DNA of 46,089 nucleotides from Chara braunii (lineage: Eukaryota > Streptophyta > Charophyceae > Charales > Characeae): the NCBI GenBank assembly GCA_003427395.1, contig BFEA01000343.1:1354148-1400236 (forward strand). Reading direction: 5' to 3'. The notes beneath the pieces were generated by a model. That model saw only the letters and a list, made by a program, of their open reading frames with translations. It made no database searches and had not been told where the DNA came from. The position numbers and the translations under genes are program-made. This document shows, in pieces, positions 10,961 through 21,886 of the stretch (positions within the stretch are counted from its first letter, which is position 1; each line of letters opens with the position of its first letter).

Positions 10961-12520
10961 GCCTTGATCTGGGCATTGGGAGGTCTTGTGCTTGGTGTTG
11001 TTGCACCAATAGCACCAGCCATAGCGGCCGCGCCACTTGTATTCGGCCTCGGTCAAGTGAAACTTGACCCATGGTGCTGGCTGTCCGTTTCCGGCCGGCG
11101 ATGGGGTTTTCGCCTTCCCTTTTCCTCGGGAGTTATTGTTGCTTCGCGGCTGGACAGCAGCCACCTGATCTCCCTCACGTGATGCTTGGGTGGCTGCCGG
11201 GTCTTCCACAATGTTGTCCGTGTGGACTGCAGCGACATGCTGTGGATGCGGACCAAATTTACCTTTCTCCACATAGGTTGGCTGCCATGTTGACTTCTCG
11301 TGTGCAACTGCCCGATTGGTCTTGATGATCTCCCTTGCCTTGTCGATGATTTCGGCGAAGGTTGCGTATTGCTCGCGATCACCAAGTGCCAGGCTCAAGG
11401 CGGCACATGACCAGTTGTAGAACTCGCGGCGCAGATGCGAAAATGGCAATTCGAGATCGGGCGTCGCCGCGATCTTTTGCCATTCCGTGAGCCAGTTGTG
11501 TGTCGGTGTGTTGCCTTGCGTCATCGTGAAGAGGCGGTTGATGGCGAGCGTCGGGGCGTCGTCCACGATGAACCGCTTCTTCCATAGCTTCGTCAGATCT
11601 GCCCAAGGAATCTTCGTGTGCAGATCGGCAACGTCGACGTCGTGGATGGTTGCCAGGTGGCTAAGCCAGATCTGACATCCGCCCTTTGAGTTGAGAAACA
11701 GCGTGCCGATGTACGAGCGCTCGGGGACAAAAAGAATCCGAAGTTCCGTCGTAAAGCCTTCCCACCAGGGGATAGGGTCTTGATGCGTATAATCATCGAA
11801 CTTTTCGATGCGGAATGTCGGCATCTTGTAGTGCTGCGTGGTGTTGCCATCCTTGTTGGGCAGCTGGTGCAGTTGCTGAACCTCGGTCTTCAAGGTGTCC
11901 AGCTGCTTGCTGATGGTGGCTGGTGCAGTGAAGGTGTTGATGTCGCCGAGCATTGCGACGACGTGGTCAACTCGTTCCTCCAGTTGGTAGGTAGAGGGTG
12001 CACTGCTGGCTGCGCCAGCATCTGGTCTTGGTGCTACCAACTCCAAGTCCTGTATACGGGAATCGAGTGCCCGTGTAGCATCCTCGCGCAGGGCCTTGTG
12101 GTTCTGCACCGCTCGTCGGAGATTTGCCAGCTCGGACTGCAGGTGGTTACAAGTGTAAACCAACCGGGTCATGAGTTTGGCAAGGAACTCCTTGTGCTGC
12201 TCTTCCGGTGTGGCGTCGTCGTGCTGCTCAGATGGTTCAAAGTGCCAAAACTTGAGCTTTTCGATGCTGGTGGCTTCATGCCGCAGTAACAGATCCTGGG
12301 CCTCCTTGCGGCGTGCCTGGGTATCTGCTTCTGCTTCGGCTTGAAGCCGCTGCTTTTCAGCTGTTACCGCCGCTTCAGCTTGTAGGCGGGCAGCCTCGNC
12401 TGCCNCCTGACGCTGTTCCTCAGCCTCGATCAGTGCGAGCTGAGCTTCGAAACGCTGTCGGTACTCGGCAATGGACTCATTGGCCAGTTGGCCTGGCATG
12501 CCCAGAACTGAGCCCGTCAT
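10922..12520 (-). CDS. gag: Ty3/gypsy element 1 gag
   Basis: Gag forms the virus-like particle that packages element RNA. I chose the ATG at 12520 (MTGSVLGMPGQL) because the open frame upstream of it is only a translated minisatellite. The order is: an acidic and basic coiled region rich in Q, E and A, including two ambiguous bases near 12399-12405; a capsid (retrotrans_gag-like) region around PWWEGFTTELRILF through LTEWQKIAAT; and a C-terminal zinc knuckle C-YW-C-NNTK-H-KTSQ-C of the CX2CX4HX4C type. The frame is open to TGA at 10922-10924 and overlaps the protease frame. It is the least damaged reading frame in the window. Confidence 0.88.
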   Translation of the reverse strand: MTGSVLGMPGQLANESIAEYRQRFEAQLALIEAEEQRQXAXEAARLQAEAAVTAEKQRLQAEAEADTQARRKEAQDLLLRHEATSIEKLKFWHFEPSEQHDDATPEEQHKEFLAKLMTRLVYTCNHLQSELANLRRAVQNHKALREDATRALDSRIQDLELVAPRPDAGAASSAPSTYQLEERVDHVVAMLGDINTFTAPATISKQLDTLKTEVQQLHQLPNKDGNTTQHYKMPTFRIEKFDDYTHQDPIPWWEGFTTELRILFVPERSYIGTLFLNSKGGCQIWLSHLATIHDVDVADLHTKIPWADLTKLWKKRFIVDDAPTLAINRLFTMTQGNTPTHNWLTEWQKIAATPDLELPFSHLRREFYNWSCAALSLALGDREQYATFAEIIDKAREIIKTNRAVAHEKSTWQPTYVEKGKFGPHPQHVAAVHTDNIVEDPAATQASREGDQVAAVQPRSNNNSRGKGKAKTPSPAGNGQPAPWVKFHLTEAEYKWRGRYGWCYWCNNTKHKTSQCPDQGKEDVRPRINSRN

Positions 12521-12535
12521 GGTGGCGGGGTACTG

Positions 12536-12700
12536 CTGATGTGGCACTGTGGCACTGTTGACGTGGTACTGCTGATGTGGCATTGTTGCTGACGTGGCAC
12601 TGCTGACGTGGCACTGCTGACATGGCACTGTTGCTGACATGGCACTGCTGACGTGGCACTGTTGCTGATGTGGCACTGCTGATGTGGCACTGTACCAAAC
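12536..12700. repeat. Minisatellite at the 5' edge of element 1 gag
   Basis: Repeats of GTGGCACTG(T/C)TG(A/C)(C/T)... are spaced mostly 15-18 bp apart. On the minus strand they read in frame with gag as variations on CHVSSATSATVPHQQ, so the gag frame appears to extend upstream through them. I regard that extension as incidental. Confidence 0.8.
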
Positions 12701-12759
12701 CGGGAATGCAGGCAAAGGGGTGGGTGGGACGGAAAACGCAGGTAGGGAACCAACCAAGC

Positions 12760-13328
12760 TATACTTTCCTCCCGGTCCTAATCAACATAATAAAATAAAT
12801 ATATTAAAAAAAAAGAGGATCCCCCCCCCTTTTTTTTTTTTTATATATCTGTCGATCTGTTATGAGTGAGGTATGTCAGAAGAGTACTATGAGCGAGATC
12901 TAGGCCAGGTGCCGCAAAGTTTTGGCTTTCACAAAATGCGATCTTGAATTTTTTTTTTTGCGAAATAGAGTAGAGATGCGATTTTCAGAAAAGAAATAAA
13001 TCCAGTTTCTGAGAATATGACAACCTCCTAATATGCCTAAAACGAAATGCTGATAGGCTTCGCAAGATTTCGGTTTTCAAAAAAAAAATTGCGAGATAGA
13101 ATGGAGATTCGATTTTCAGATAAGGATAAATCCGGTTTCCGAGAATATGACCACCTCTATCGTTATCCTAATAGGCCTACAAAACGAAATGCTCACATCA
13201 GAAATTTTCGGCTATGTATGCAAAATATCAGAAAACGAAATGCTACTTTCAGAAAATTTTCGGATATTTGTTGCGTGAAAACGAAATGCTAATATCGGAA
13301 TTTTTCAGGTAGAACGAAATGCTATTAT
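12760..13328. other. AT-rich junction between the two Ty3/gypsy elements
   Basis: The 5' LTR and primer binding site of element 1 should lie here but are absent. Instead there is AT-rich sequence with homopolymer runs and a diverged tandem repeat of about 125 bp (copies near 12950-13040 and 13080-13190, sharing GCGATTTTCAGA-like and GAGAATATGAC segments). A short AACGAAATGCT motif recurs five times up to 13325. No coding potential is recognised. Confidence 0.6.
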
Positions 13329-13954
13329 CAGCATGTCGCCAATCCTTGCATACTCCTCCGGAAGATATAGCGGCCTACTGGCCTCTTGGGCAGTGACTTC
13401 CTAGGCCGAGTGGCCTCCCAGCAACCGGTACCTCCTCCCTTTCGGAGGGAAACATCATTGCAGGCTCTGCTATCGTCCGGAGAGGCCCTAGACTCGGGGC
13501 TACTTTGACTGGTACCGGCCTACCTCTAACCTACCGCTACTAGTCCTCTAAAAATGCCAACTTTTTGTCTTCTTCTGCTCGGCCTCCTGTACCCGACACT
13601 TCTACCACTACTTGAGTGGTACCAGCCTACCTGCTACTTGAGTGTTTTTCCCGCTGCTCTAAGTGTCGCGGGCCTACCCCCGCTACTTGAGTGTGTTCCC
13701 CGCTGCAACCCTCAAAGTCACGGCCACAGGTAAGTAACGGCCATGCGGGGCCTTTCAACCAGCAAGTACCCTTGCGGGTCACACGCACACTCAGCCGACA
13801 AGCACTCAGACAGGCACGCAAACCAGCAGGCACACACACACACACAGACTTGGAAACCACAGCAGAATGCGGGAATCTCAGCAAGGCATTCATTCCAGCG
13901 GCAAATCCCAGAAATCAGCAGTGTTCTCAGTCTGTGTTTTGGCGGGTCATTACA
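13329..13954 (-). mobile_element. Truncated 3' LTR of element 2
   Basis: On the minus strand it starts TGTAATGACCCGCC right after the polypurine tract and matches the 5' LTR from 23272 down to 22622. Homology then stops at 13329, so about 735 bp of the LTR is missing. It has lost a roughly 30-bp segment present in the 5' copy (near 22647-22676). On the plus strand, CACAGGTAAGT lies at 13725-13735. Confidence 0.87.
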
Positions 13955-16900
13955 ATACCCCCCTCTCAAGAGCAAGGTCCCTTCGAGCGAGTAATGCGTC
14001 GTAGGCGTAGATCAGAAAGTGAGATTTAGTAAGACCATGAGGAGTGAGTTTTGCAGAAAACTTAGCAGTCTGTCCATCAGCGATCTGTCGTTCATAAGCG
14101 TTAACAACACGGGGAGCATTCTTTAGCAGCTCTTTTCGGTCAATCAAGAAGAACTCGTTCAACGGGTGATAGAGGAAGTGAACCTTGTACTGTCTGTTCC
14201 TCCCTCTTCCTTCATGGGAAACAATTTTGTCTATCTCATGGCCGCCGTCGATAGGACGAGGTATCATAGGATCTCGGAAGGGAAAAATCTCATCATCGAT
14301 GTGTGGAAACAGTTTGGACGTGTGAAAGACCATATATGTGCGCAGACGAGGAGGCACGTCAATCACATACGAAGGACCAAAATCATCGCCAACCACCTTT
14401 AGAACCTGCCAAGGGCCATAGTTCAATGGAAGAAGCTTTCGTGATACGCTCTCTTCGTAAAAAAACTCAGACACTTTGACCCAGACATAATTTCCTACTT
14501 CGAAGTTCCGTTCTTTGTGCGACTTGTTAGCATGTTTGATCATGGCATGCTGACGCTTGTTCATTGCGGCGATAGCAGCTTTGAGCAAGCGTGCATACTT
14601 GGCATTGTAGCCAGGCATGCCGAGCGTCAGACCAGGTGACCGTTCGGGGAACAGATAGGAGAGAGGATTGTGCAGCTGTCGTCCGTATTGCAACTGATTC
14701 GGTGTTATGCCAATTGCAGAGTGAATGGAGTTGTTGTACAACCCCTTCACTTTGTGTAACTCCTTGTCCCACGTGTTCTGATCTGGAACAATTAACGAGC
14801 GAAGTAGTTGAATGACAGTCTGGTTGATTTCCTCGACCAATCCATTGGCTTCGGGGTGTCGACCAGAAGTCTTGTTGAGTTTAATGTCGTAGATCTGAGA
14901 AGTGAAGTTCTGCCAATCTTTACTAATGAATCTGGTGCCCCGATCACTTACAATAGTTTTCGGGTGGCCAAATTGCAGAATGTATTGCTGATGAAATTCT
15001 TTGATCACAAGCTCGGTTGGGGCATGGGGAGGGAAAGGAATCAAATTAATAAATTTGGAAAAATGATCCACGATGACCATGACTTGTGAATTTCCTCCCT
15101 CAATCACCTTTCCCATGTCCGTGAAGTCGATGGAAATCGACTCACCGGGTCCATCAGGAATGGGGAGGGGTTTCATCAGGTCATAAGGCTTATGCCTATG
15201 GTCCTTGGTTCTTTGACATACTTGACATTCAACAATAAACTTCTGAGTTGATCCCTTCATTCCTGACCAATCAAACTGATGCAAAAGACTTCCATAACTC
15301 TTCTCAAAGGTGAAGTGTCCACTCCTACCATGTGCCAAATCCAAGAAATGAGTCCGGAGAGACGCATCGTTGGGTACACACAAACGATCAAACTTCCCAT
15401 ACCGGCGGGATACAAGACCCTCACACTCATGAAAATCAGGCTGACTGCTAGGGTCATCCTTGAGCTGCTTCAGTTTCCTTCAGAAGTCAGATGAGCTCAC
15501 AAGGCAAGTCAAAAACTTAGGATGACGCGACAAAGCATCAGCAACACGATTATAACAACCTTTCTTATGTTTCAGTCCAAAATTGTAAACATCAATATCA
15601 TGCAGCCATCGGGTCAACGTCGGGGAGAGATTTGTTTGCATCTTGATCCACTGCAAGGTCTGATGATCTGAGTAGACCTTGAAGTGGCGACCCGAAAGGT
15701 AGTGCTTCCAATGCGTGAGTGTTTCTCGCAAGGCATAGAGCTCACACATGTATGTGGAGGTAGCTACCTTGTGGCTGGGCATGCGTTTGCTGTAATATTC
15801 GAGCGGACGTAGGCCATCGCCATCATCTTGTTGTAGCACCAATCCCATACTGGCTGACTCAGGCTCTTTTGGGTGAACGTCCGTAGCAACCACGAACGTG
15901 AGGTCGGGATCCGCAATGCGGAGCACAGGATGACTTACCAAAGCCTCTTTCAAGGCTTGGAACGCAGTCTTGCATTTCTCACCCCACGCATAGGCAACAT
16001 TCTTGCTTGTTAGTCTCAAGAGTGGGTGAGCAATGACAGAAATTTTGGGCACAAACTTCCGGTAATACGAAGCCAAACCAAGAATAGAACGTAGTTCGCG
16101 TACGTTCGCCGGTTGAGGCCACTTTCGTAAGACCTCAACCTTGGTTGCCTCCGACTCAAGGCCGTTTGCAGACAACCGGTGCCCAAGATAGATGACGTTG
16201 TTCCTTCCAAACTCAGATTTCTCTAAGTTGAGGTGCAGTTGTGCCTCCTTGAGGACTTGCAAACCCTCCTCAAGGTGTTTGACGTGCTCTTTCATGAACT
16301 TGCTGAAAATCAGGATGTCGTCGAGGTAAACAACAACAAACTTGTTGAGCTGATGACAGAGAACCTTGTCCATGAGGCACTGAAATGTGGCTGGTGCATT
16401 CGTAAGACCGAAGGGCATAACGATGAATTTTTACAGCTCATCGCGTGTTTTGAATGCAGTTTTGTGCTGGTCGCTCGGATCAACTTCAATCTGGTGGTAG
16501 CCAGACTTGAGGTCGATCTTGGAGAAGACCTTGCACCCACCTGCCGCATCTAGTCGATCATCTATACGAGGCAAGGGATAAGCATTCTTTCGGGTGATAC
16601 GGTTTAGGCCACGATGGTCAATACACATCCGGAGTTTGCCTCCTTTCTTCGGTACAAACAGGACAGGTGCACCAAACTTAGACTTGCTAGGCCTAATCCA
16701 TCCACGATCAATCATATCATCAATTTGTCTCCTCAACTCCTCCAACTCGCCTTGTCCCATACGGTAGACGCAACCCTTTGGAGGAACACTCCCTTCTATT
16801 ATCTCGATCTTGTGTTTGACCGGACGCTTGGGAACTCCACGAGGTTCAGCCAGAACTCCAGGAAATCAATCTAATAGACGTCGAATATTTATTGGGACTT

Positions 16901-17590
16901 CCGGTGGACGATTATCCTCACCAAGAGAGAGAAAATCAGATTGAGAATTTACAGCAATTACAACCGAATTCGAAGTACTTGGATTAGAAGCAGACTGATT
17001 CTTTACAGTAGAAGTAGATGAAACAAAAGTAGAGATAGTAGAAGTAGAATTATTTTTCGAGGTAGAAAATGCAGCAAAAGTAAAAGGCACATGGAGAGGC
17101 TTTACAAGAGCTACATGCACATGCTCAGCTTCCTTGCGCCTGCGCACTGATTTGCAGAATTTGTTTGCACTCAAAAGAGTCACAGGGGACTCGCGCATCT
17201 CGTCCAATAGAACGGTACGCTCGTTCCCCTTGGCATCACGCACCACGAACTAAGTATTCGCCCACATGGTCCTTAGACAATGAGCCTTTAACCAGCCCAA
17301 GCCAATGACCGCGTCGAAAGGACATTTGTCCAAGACGTAAAAGTTCAGCTCATGTGTGACAGTGTGATCCTTGTCGAAATGAAGTGCACACCTTTGACAA
17401 CATCTGTTGAGGTGACAACCTCTTGGTTGCCTACCTGGGTCTGACAAGGGTTTTGCAATTCCACTTGCTTCATTCCCAGGCCCGCCTTACGAATCCCGTT
17501 AGGAGAAAAGAAGTTAGTTGTTGAGCCATTATCAATCAACAAACGGATGTATCGGCGTTTAATGAGCAGCTTAAAGAAGATCAGTTCCAC
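13950..17590 (-). pseudogene. pol: Ty3/gypsy element 2 pol: protease, reverse transcriptase, RNase H, integrase, chromodomain
   Basis: The protease starts near 17570 with L-I-D-N-G-S-T-T-N-F (active site D-N-G in place of D-S/T-G). The frame shifts near 17390. From about 17447 to 13950 a single frame carries the rest. Reverse transcriptase has [13 protein letters not shown] and YLDD at 16317-16328. RNase H keeps its aspartates (ATDV, YSDHQ, VADALSR). Integrase has an HHCC finger, then IDFTD, VSDRGTRF and a glutamate in GLVEEINQ. A chromodomain-like tail follows (DKIVSHEGRGRNRQYKVHF). In-frame stops lie at 17250-17252, 16866-16868, 16431-16433 and 15480-15482, so no functional polyprotein can be made. 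This is a different family from element 1, judging by its protein sequence and LTR. Confidence 0.92.
13955..13971 (-). other. Polypurine tract of element 2
   Basis: CTTGAGAGGGGGGTAT on the minus strand directly precedes the LTR start TGTAATG. The pol reading frame runs through the tract and ends at TAA inside the first bases of the LTR (13950-13952). Confidence 0.83.
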
Positions 17591-18022
17591 ACTCCCTTGA
17601 ACACGGCGTTGCTGCTTGAGCTGCAGCCAATGTTCCAGGTGAGAGTGGAAGTTTACTTCCTTAATTTCCTCCCAAGGCTCAGTGTAAAGTACTTGGACTG
17701 CAAAAGTCTAGGTTTTAGCATCAGTTCGGGCTTCAAGAGCAGGCTGTTGATCAAATTCAGGCTCCTTGGAGGGGCCTGCAGCTGACTGTTCAGCTTCCCT
17801 TGTTGTAGAGAATGCTGACGACTCTTCTACGCCCTTTGCCTATTTCCCTACAGACGATAACATTCCTGCACAGCGTGCCCAGGCTTTTGACAATGCAAGC
17901 ACACGCGCAGTTTGGATCTTCTCTCCCATTCCTTTTGACTAATGCGGAGGGCTTCCCAAGGCTTAGTGGAAGCATCCTCCGGCTTTTCAGGGATCTTTGC
18001 ATTTTTGGGTAGGTGTGCTATA

Positions 18023-19030
18023 GTTCCCCTCAGGGTTGTCGAGCCCCGGCGGGGGTCCGAGGGTCCAGGGGTGGGCACCCCTAACCCCGGCTCCGGACCC
18101 CCCCCCCAAAAAAACAAAAACAAAATTGAAAAAAAATTGAAAAAAAATAAAAATAGTGGGGGCTGCGCAGCGAGAGCGCGCACCACATGGGCTAAACCCC
18201 AAAAATGGGGTTTTATGCCCCACCCCGGACCCCCTTCAAGGCCACACCCACCACTGGTGGGACCGGGGTAGCTGCTGGTGCGGGCCCGGGGGCGGGACCA
18301 ACAGCCGGCGGGGGCGGGGNNNNNNNNNNNNNNNNNNNNNNNNNNNNNNNNNNNNNNNNNNNNNNNNNNNNNNNNNNNNNNNNNNNNNNNNNNNNNNNNN
18401 NNNNNNNNNNNNNNNNNNNNNNNNNNNNNNNNNNNNNNNNNNNNNNNNNNNNNNNNNNNNNNNNNNNNNNNNNNNNNNNNNNNNNNNNNNNNNNNNNNNN
18501 NNNNNNNNNNNNNNNNNNNNNNNNNNNNNNNNNNNNNNNNNNNNNNNNNNNNNNNNNNNNNNNNNNNNNNNNNNNNNNNNNNNNNNNNNNNNNNNNNNNN
18601 NNNNNNNNNNNNNNNNNNNNNNNNNNNNNNNNNNNNNNNNNNNNNNNNNNNNNNNNNNNNNNNNNNNNNNNNNNNNNNNNNNNNNNNNNNNNNNNNNNNN
18701 NNNNNNNNNNNNNNNNNNNNNNNNNNNNNNNNNNNNNNNNNNNNNNNNNNNNNNNNNNNNNNNNNNNNNNNNNNNNNNNNNNNNNNNNNNNNNNNNNNNN
18801 NNNNNNNNNNNNNNNNNNNNNNNNNNNNNNNNNNNNNNNNNNNNNNNNNNNNNNNNNNNNNNNNNNNNNNNNNNNNNNNNNNNNNNNNNNNNNNNNNNNN
18901 NNNNNNNNNNNNNNNNNNNNNNNNNNNNNNNNNNNNNNNNNNNNNNNNNGGCGGGGGCGGGGGCCCGGGGGTGAAACCCCTACCCCGGCTTGGGCCCCGG
19001 GGATCCCCGCGTGACAACCCTGGTTCCCCT
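18023..19030. mobile_element. Non-autonomous hAT element with 8-bp target duplication
   Basis: The element spans 18031-19022. It begins CAGGGTTGTCGAGCCCCGG and ends with the reverse complement of CAGGGTTGTCACGCGGGG, giving terminal inverted repeats with the CAGGG start typical of hAT. The 8-bp GTTCCCCT occurs on both sides (18023-18030 and 19023-19030), the hallmark hAT target-site duplication. The visible interior is very GC-rich, with an A-rich stretch near 18105-18155, and no transposase reading frame is visible. An N run hides 18320-18949, so a longer coding element cannot be ruled out. It inserted into gag of element 2, just upstream of the zinc knuckle, and so is younger than that element. 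Confidence 0.93.
18320..18949. other. Assembly gap (630 N)
   Basis: An unbroken run of N lies inside the GC-rich hAT element. The flanks are G-rich on both sides, so GC content or internal repeats probably stopped the assembly. Confidence 0.99.
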
Positions 19031-20533
19031 ACCTGAACCACGGTTAGGCCCCTTGCTTGAAGCAGTCTTTTTAAAGGCATTTCATTTCTCTTCGGTATTT
19101 ATGTCAGACTCAAGGGCTGATGTAGAACAGCCCACATCAGAGTCCGCCTCTAGATGGTCATCTAGAGACAGATCATCCACATAGGACTGATCCTCAGCCT
19201 CCCGATGTTCATGCAGGGCAAGCTGGTTGCTGCTTCTATACCGCTTGCGTCGTGAGGTTGTACCTGCAGCGAGTGTCTTCGCACGCCTGGCGAGGTCCTT
19301 GGCTTCTACATTGACTAGATTCGTCAGTAGCTCACGCCAGGTCGGATGGTCCTTGAGTCCTAGCCGGGAGACATAGTCTTCAGAGGCCACTCCCATTACT
19401 ACATCCATGCAAGACACGTCAGTCCATCCCAGGTTTGGAGTGGTGAACAAATCAGTCAAGTGCTGCTCCAAAGCCTGCATGGAAGTCCTCCACTTTTGGC
19501 CCTTGAGGGCCTCAAGCTTTAGCCTTGCCTTGAGGGCATCGTGCTTATCTTGATACTGCACGATGAGGAGGTCCTCAAGGGTATGTACAGGAGTTACTTT
19601 CAGTCATTCAGTCAGGTCAATCCTCTCATAACCTGCAGTAACAGCCTGGAGTTCTATGAAACTCCGTACGGCGGGCTCAGTATTTGTGCCGATGATCATG
19701 CTTCAGTCTTCCTGCGGTGTTCGCAGTACCTCGAAATATAAGCGCATGGAGCTGATCCAAGAGGTGATGTCCCCCTTTCCGTTGTACTTGGACCGCAGTG
19801 TGGTCGCCCTCTTGTCCACTATGGGACCACTGTATTGTATGCCAGTAAGAACTGCGGCGTTTTGGGCTAATGTTCCTGAATTTGGGACTAGGACCAATAT
19901 AGAACTGTCAGCGCTGCAGCTTGAGGAGCTGGCACCGGTTCCTGCACTCGACACAGTTCCACTTGCTCTCGACATGAGGACTGTGTTAGGGTGAGAGACT
20001 GGGACTGCAACAGGTCGAGGATTAGGAGGACGGGGGGCAGACAGTTGGGACTGTTTGAGGCTGACTATCTCAGCTTGCAGCTCTTGGTTCCGCTGCTCTA
20101 GAGCTGTCACACGGGACTCAAGATCTTCCAAGGTCCGCAGTTGAACCAAGGCTGCTACAGCAGCAGCTAGCTTCTCTTGGAACCGGTCATCACTAGATTC
20201 CGGAACCTGGAGGAGGGTCATTTGTGTAGCAATACTTGTGGCTTTGGCTGCTGCCTCTGCCTCCCTCTCTCTGTGCATTGCGTCCTCATAAAGTTTCTGA
20301 AAGAAAGGTTTCTCGCTCTCGGCCGCTGCGTCCAGCATGGCCTTCCATTGCTCGGATGTGATGTCTGCCATGCTGGAGGATGGGGTGTCAATAGATCTCT
20401 CAAGACGGGTCCGCACTTTGCTTACGTTTGGACGAACACTCCTCTTACCCCTCCCCACACTCTCAAAAAGAATACCTTCACTCTCCCTTCTCTCTCTTTC
20501 CGCTTTTTGTGCACGCGTCTCAATGCTGGACAT

Positions 20534-21873
20534 AGGTAGTTCAGATAAAGGGAAAAAAAACAGATAAATCACAGAGAGCAGAAGGTAGAACTCCTAGCCG
20601 GAGCGACAATTTATTGGACTTAGAGAATGGCATTCATGCAACAGAAAAAAATAAATAATTAAATAAAAACAAATAAAAAAAGAGAGGACCGACTTAACGA
20701 ACGGGCCCCATCAGATTAGTTGGAGATCCCCTCTTGTCTAACCTGACAAGGAACATGCACCACAATAAGTCAGCCGAAGAAAACTAACTGCATGCAGCAA
20801 TGGAGATTTCGAGGGGTGCAGACGGTCATCGAGCCAGACGCGGGGCAGTATGTGAGAACATGCAGTAAGACCACTCAAGATCCCCTTGAAAGGAATGTCC
20901 TTACTAGCCGTGTGTCCACCAAATTCAGCACAGCAAAGAGATGCATAGACAGCAATAGATTTGGGTCCTAAAGGTCCTGTCCCATTGGGCCTGGTCCCAC
21001 TGAGTCCCGAAGGTCCCAAGTAGGTCGTGGACCAGGACCAACGAGATAGGTGTACCAAGTCAGTCCCAAACTGCCTCTACTGTACTGAAAAGGGAAAGAC
21101 AACTTTCAGCAAGAACTTACCCCTACAGCCGTTCAGAAGTGAAAAGACAATGCACCGTAGAAAGATATGTCATCGAGAACAAGATACATCATCCATCCAT
21201 CCATCAGGTGAAAAAGCAATCCACATGCTCACACACACAACCAAGACCGCAGAGAAGAGGAAGAGAGCCCAGCACACCCCAACAGGCCATGAAGCACCAA
21301 GCAACCTCCCACGGGCATAACCAAGTCACCCGACACTTACCTGTGAGGCCCGGGCTCCAAAGATGGATAACGACTCACTCGCCTCTCTCATAGGTCCTCC
21401 TGACCCCTAGCTACCACTACACGAAGTGTCCTAGCATGACTAAGAGGGCCTCCCAACACCCCTGTTACAACGCCGGATCCTCCGTCGATGTCTGAAGACC
21501 AAAGTAGCAACTTGCAGCTCTTTGATGCAGATATGGCAGCCTCCGATCAAGTCTCCCTCTTGAGGGGAAGCCCAAAAGTCACTCAATGTCTTCTTGAAGT
21601 GCAGATTCCAAGTGCGAGTACCTCTCACTCTCTGCTCCCTCTCGCTTACTCCAATCAGCCTCCTTTGTGTCTCGCCACCCCATTCAATCACACAAGCAAC
21701 CTGGTCAGGTCTGATGTCGACCCTACATGACCTAACCAGGTGGGGGCAGTATCCACATACCTCACTGCCCCTCTTAACCCTAACTTCCAACCCTAATCCG
21801 AGATTAGGTTAGCCCTAACCAATTCGGAATTAGGTTTAGGGTGACTAACACCTCTCGCCAGCAAGTAACTCCA
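20534..21873 (-). other. Untranslated leader of element 2
   Basis: About 1.3 kb between the primer binding site and the gag ATG, with no recognisable protein. On the sense (minus) strand there is a strong splice-donor match, CACAGGTAAGT, at 21335-21345, so the leader might be spliced. Near 20610 the minus strand reads AATAAATTGTCGCTCC. Because this resembles an LTR R/U5 region, an alternative is that a different LTR once ended there. Confidence 0.5.
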
Positions 21874-21885
21874 CTCCAATACCAA
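21874..21885 (-). other. Probable primer binding site of element 2
   Basis: TTGGTATTGGAG on the minus strand follows the LTR end (...ATCGTAACA) after a one-base spacer. It resembles the common plant initiator-Met site TGGTATCAGAGC with changes in the middle. Its position after a TG...CA-bounded LTR is the main support. Confidence 0.5.
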
Positions 21886-21886
21886 T

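Larger units (their letters stand above)
17851..20533 (-). pseudogene. gag: Ty3/gypsy element 2 gag, split by a hAT element
   Basis: Starts at the ATG at 20533 (MSSIETRAQKAERERR) and has a long coiled-coil region (ALEQRNQELQAEIVSLKQ). The capsid-like part (ITSWISSMRLYFEVL, then YQDKHDALKARLKLEAL) is broken by TGA codons at 19703-19705 and 19604-19606; a third stop, TGA, is at 19082-19084. A hAT insertion with its duplicated target follows (18023-19022). If that is removed, the frame resumes exactly and reaches the zinc knuckle C-LH-C-QKPG-H-AVQE-C at 17860-17901. It stops at TAG 17848-17850. The stops fit single C:G to T:A changes, several in tryptophan codons. It would have been the particle protein of element 2. 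Confidence 0.88.

Noticed and set aside
17942-19080. Open frames spanning the N run
   Set aside because: Continuity comes from unknown bases; the visible parts are hAT terminal sequence, not coding.
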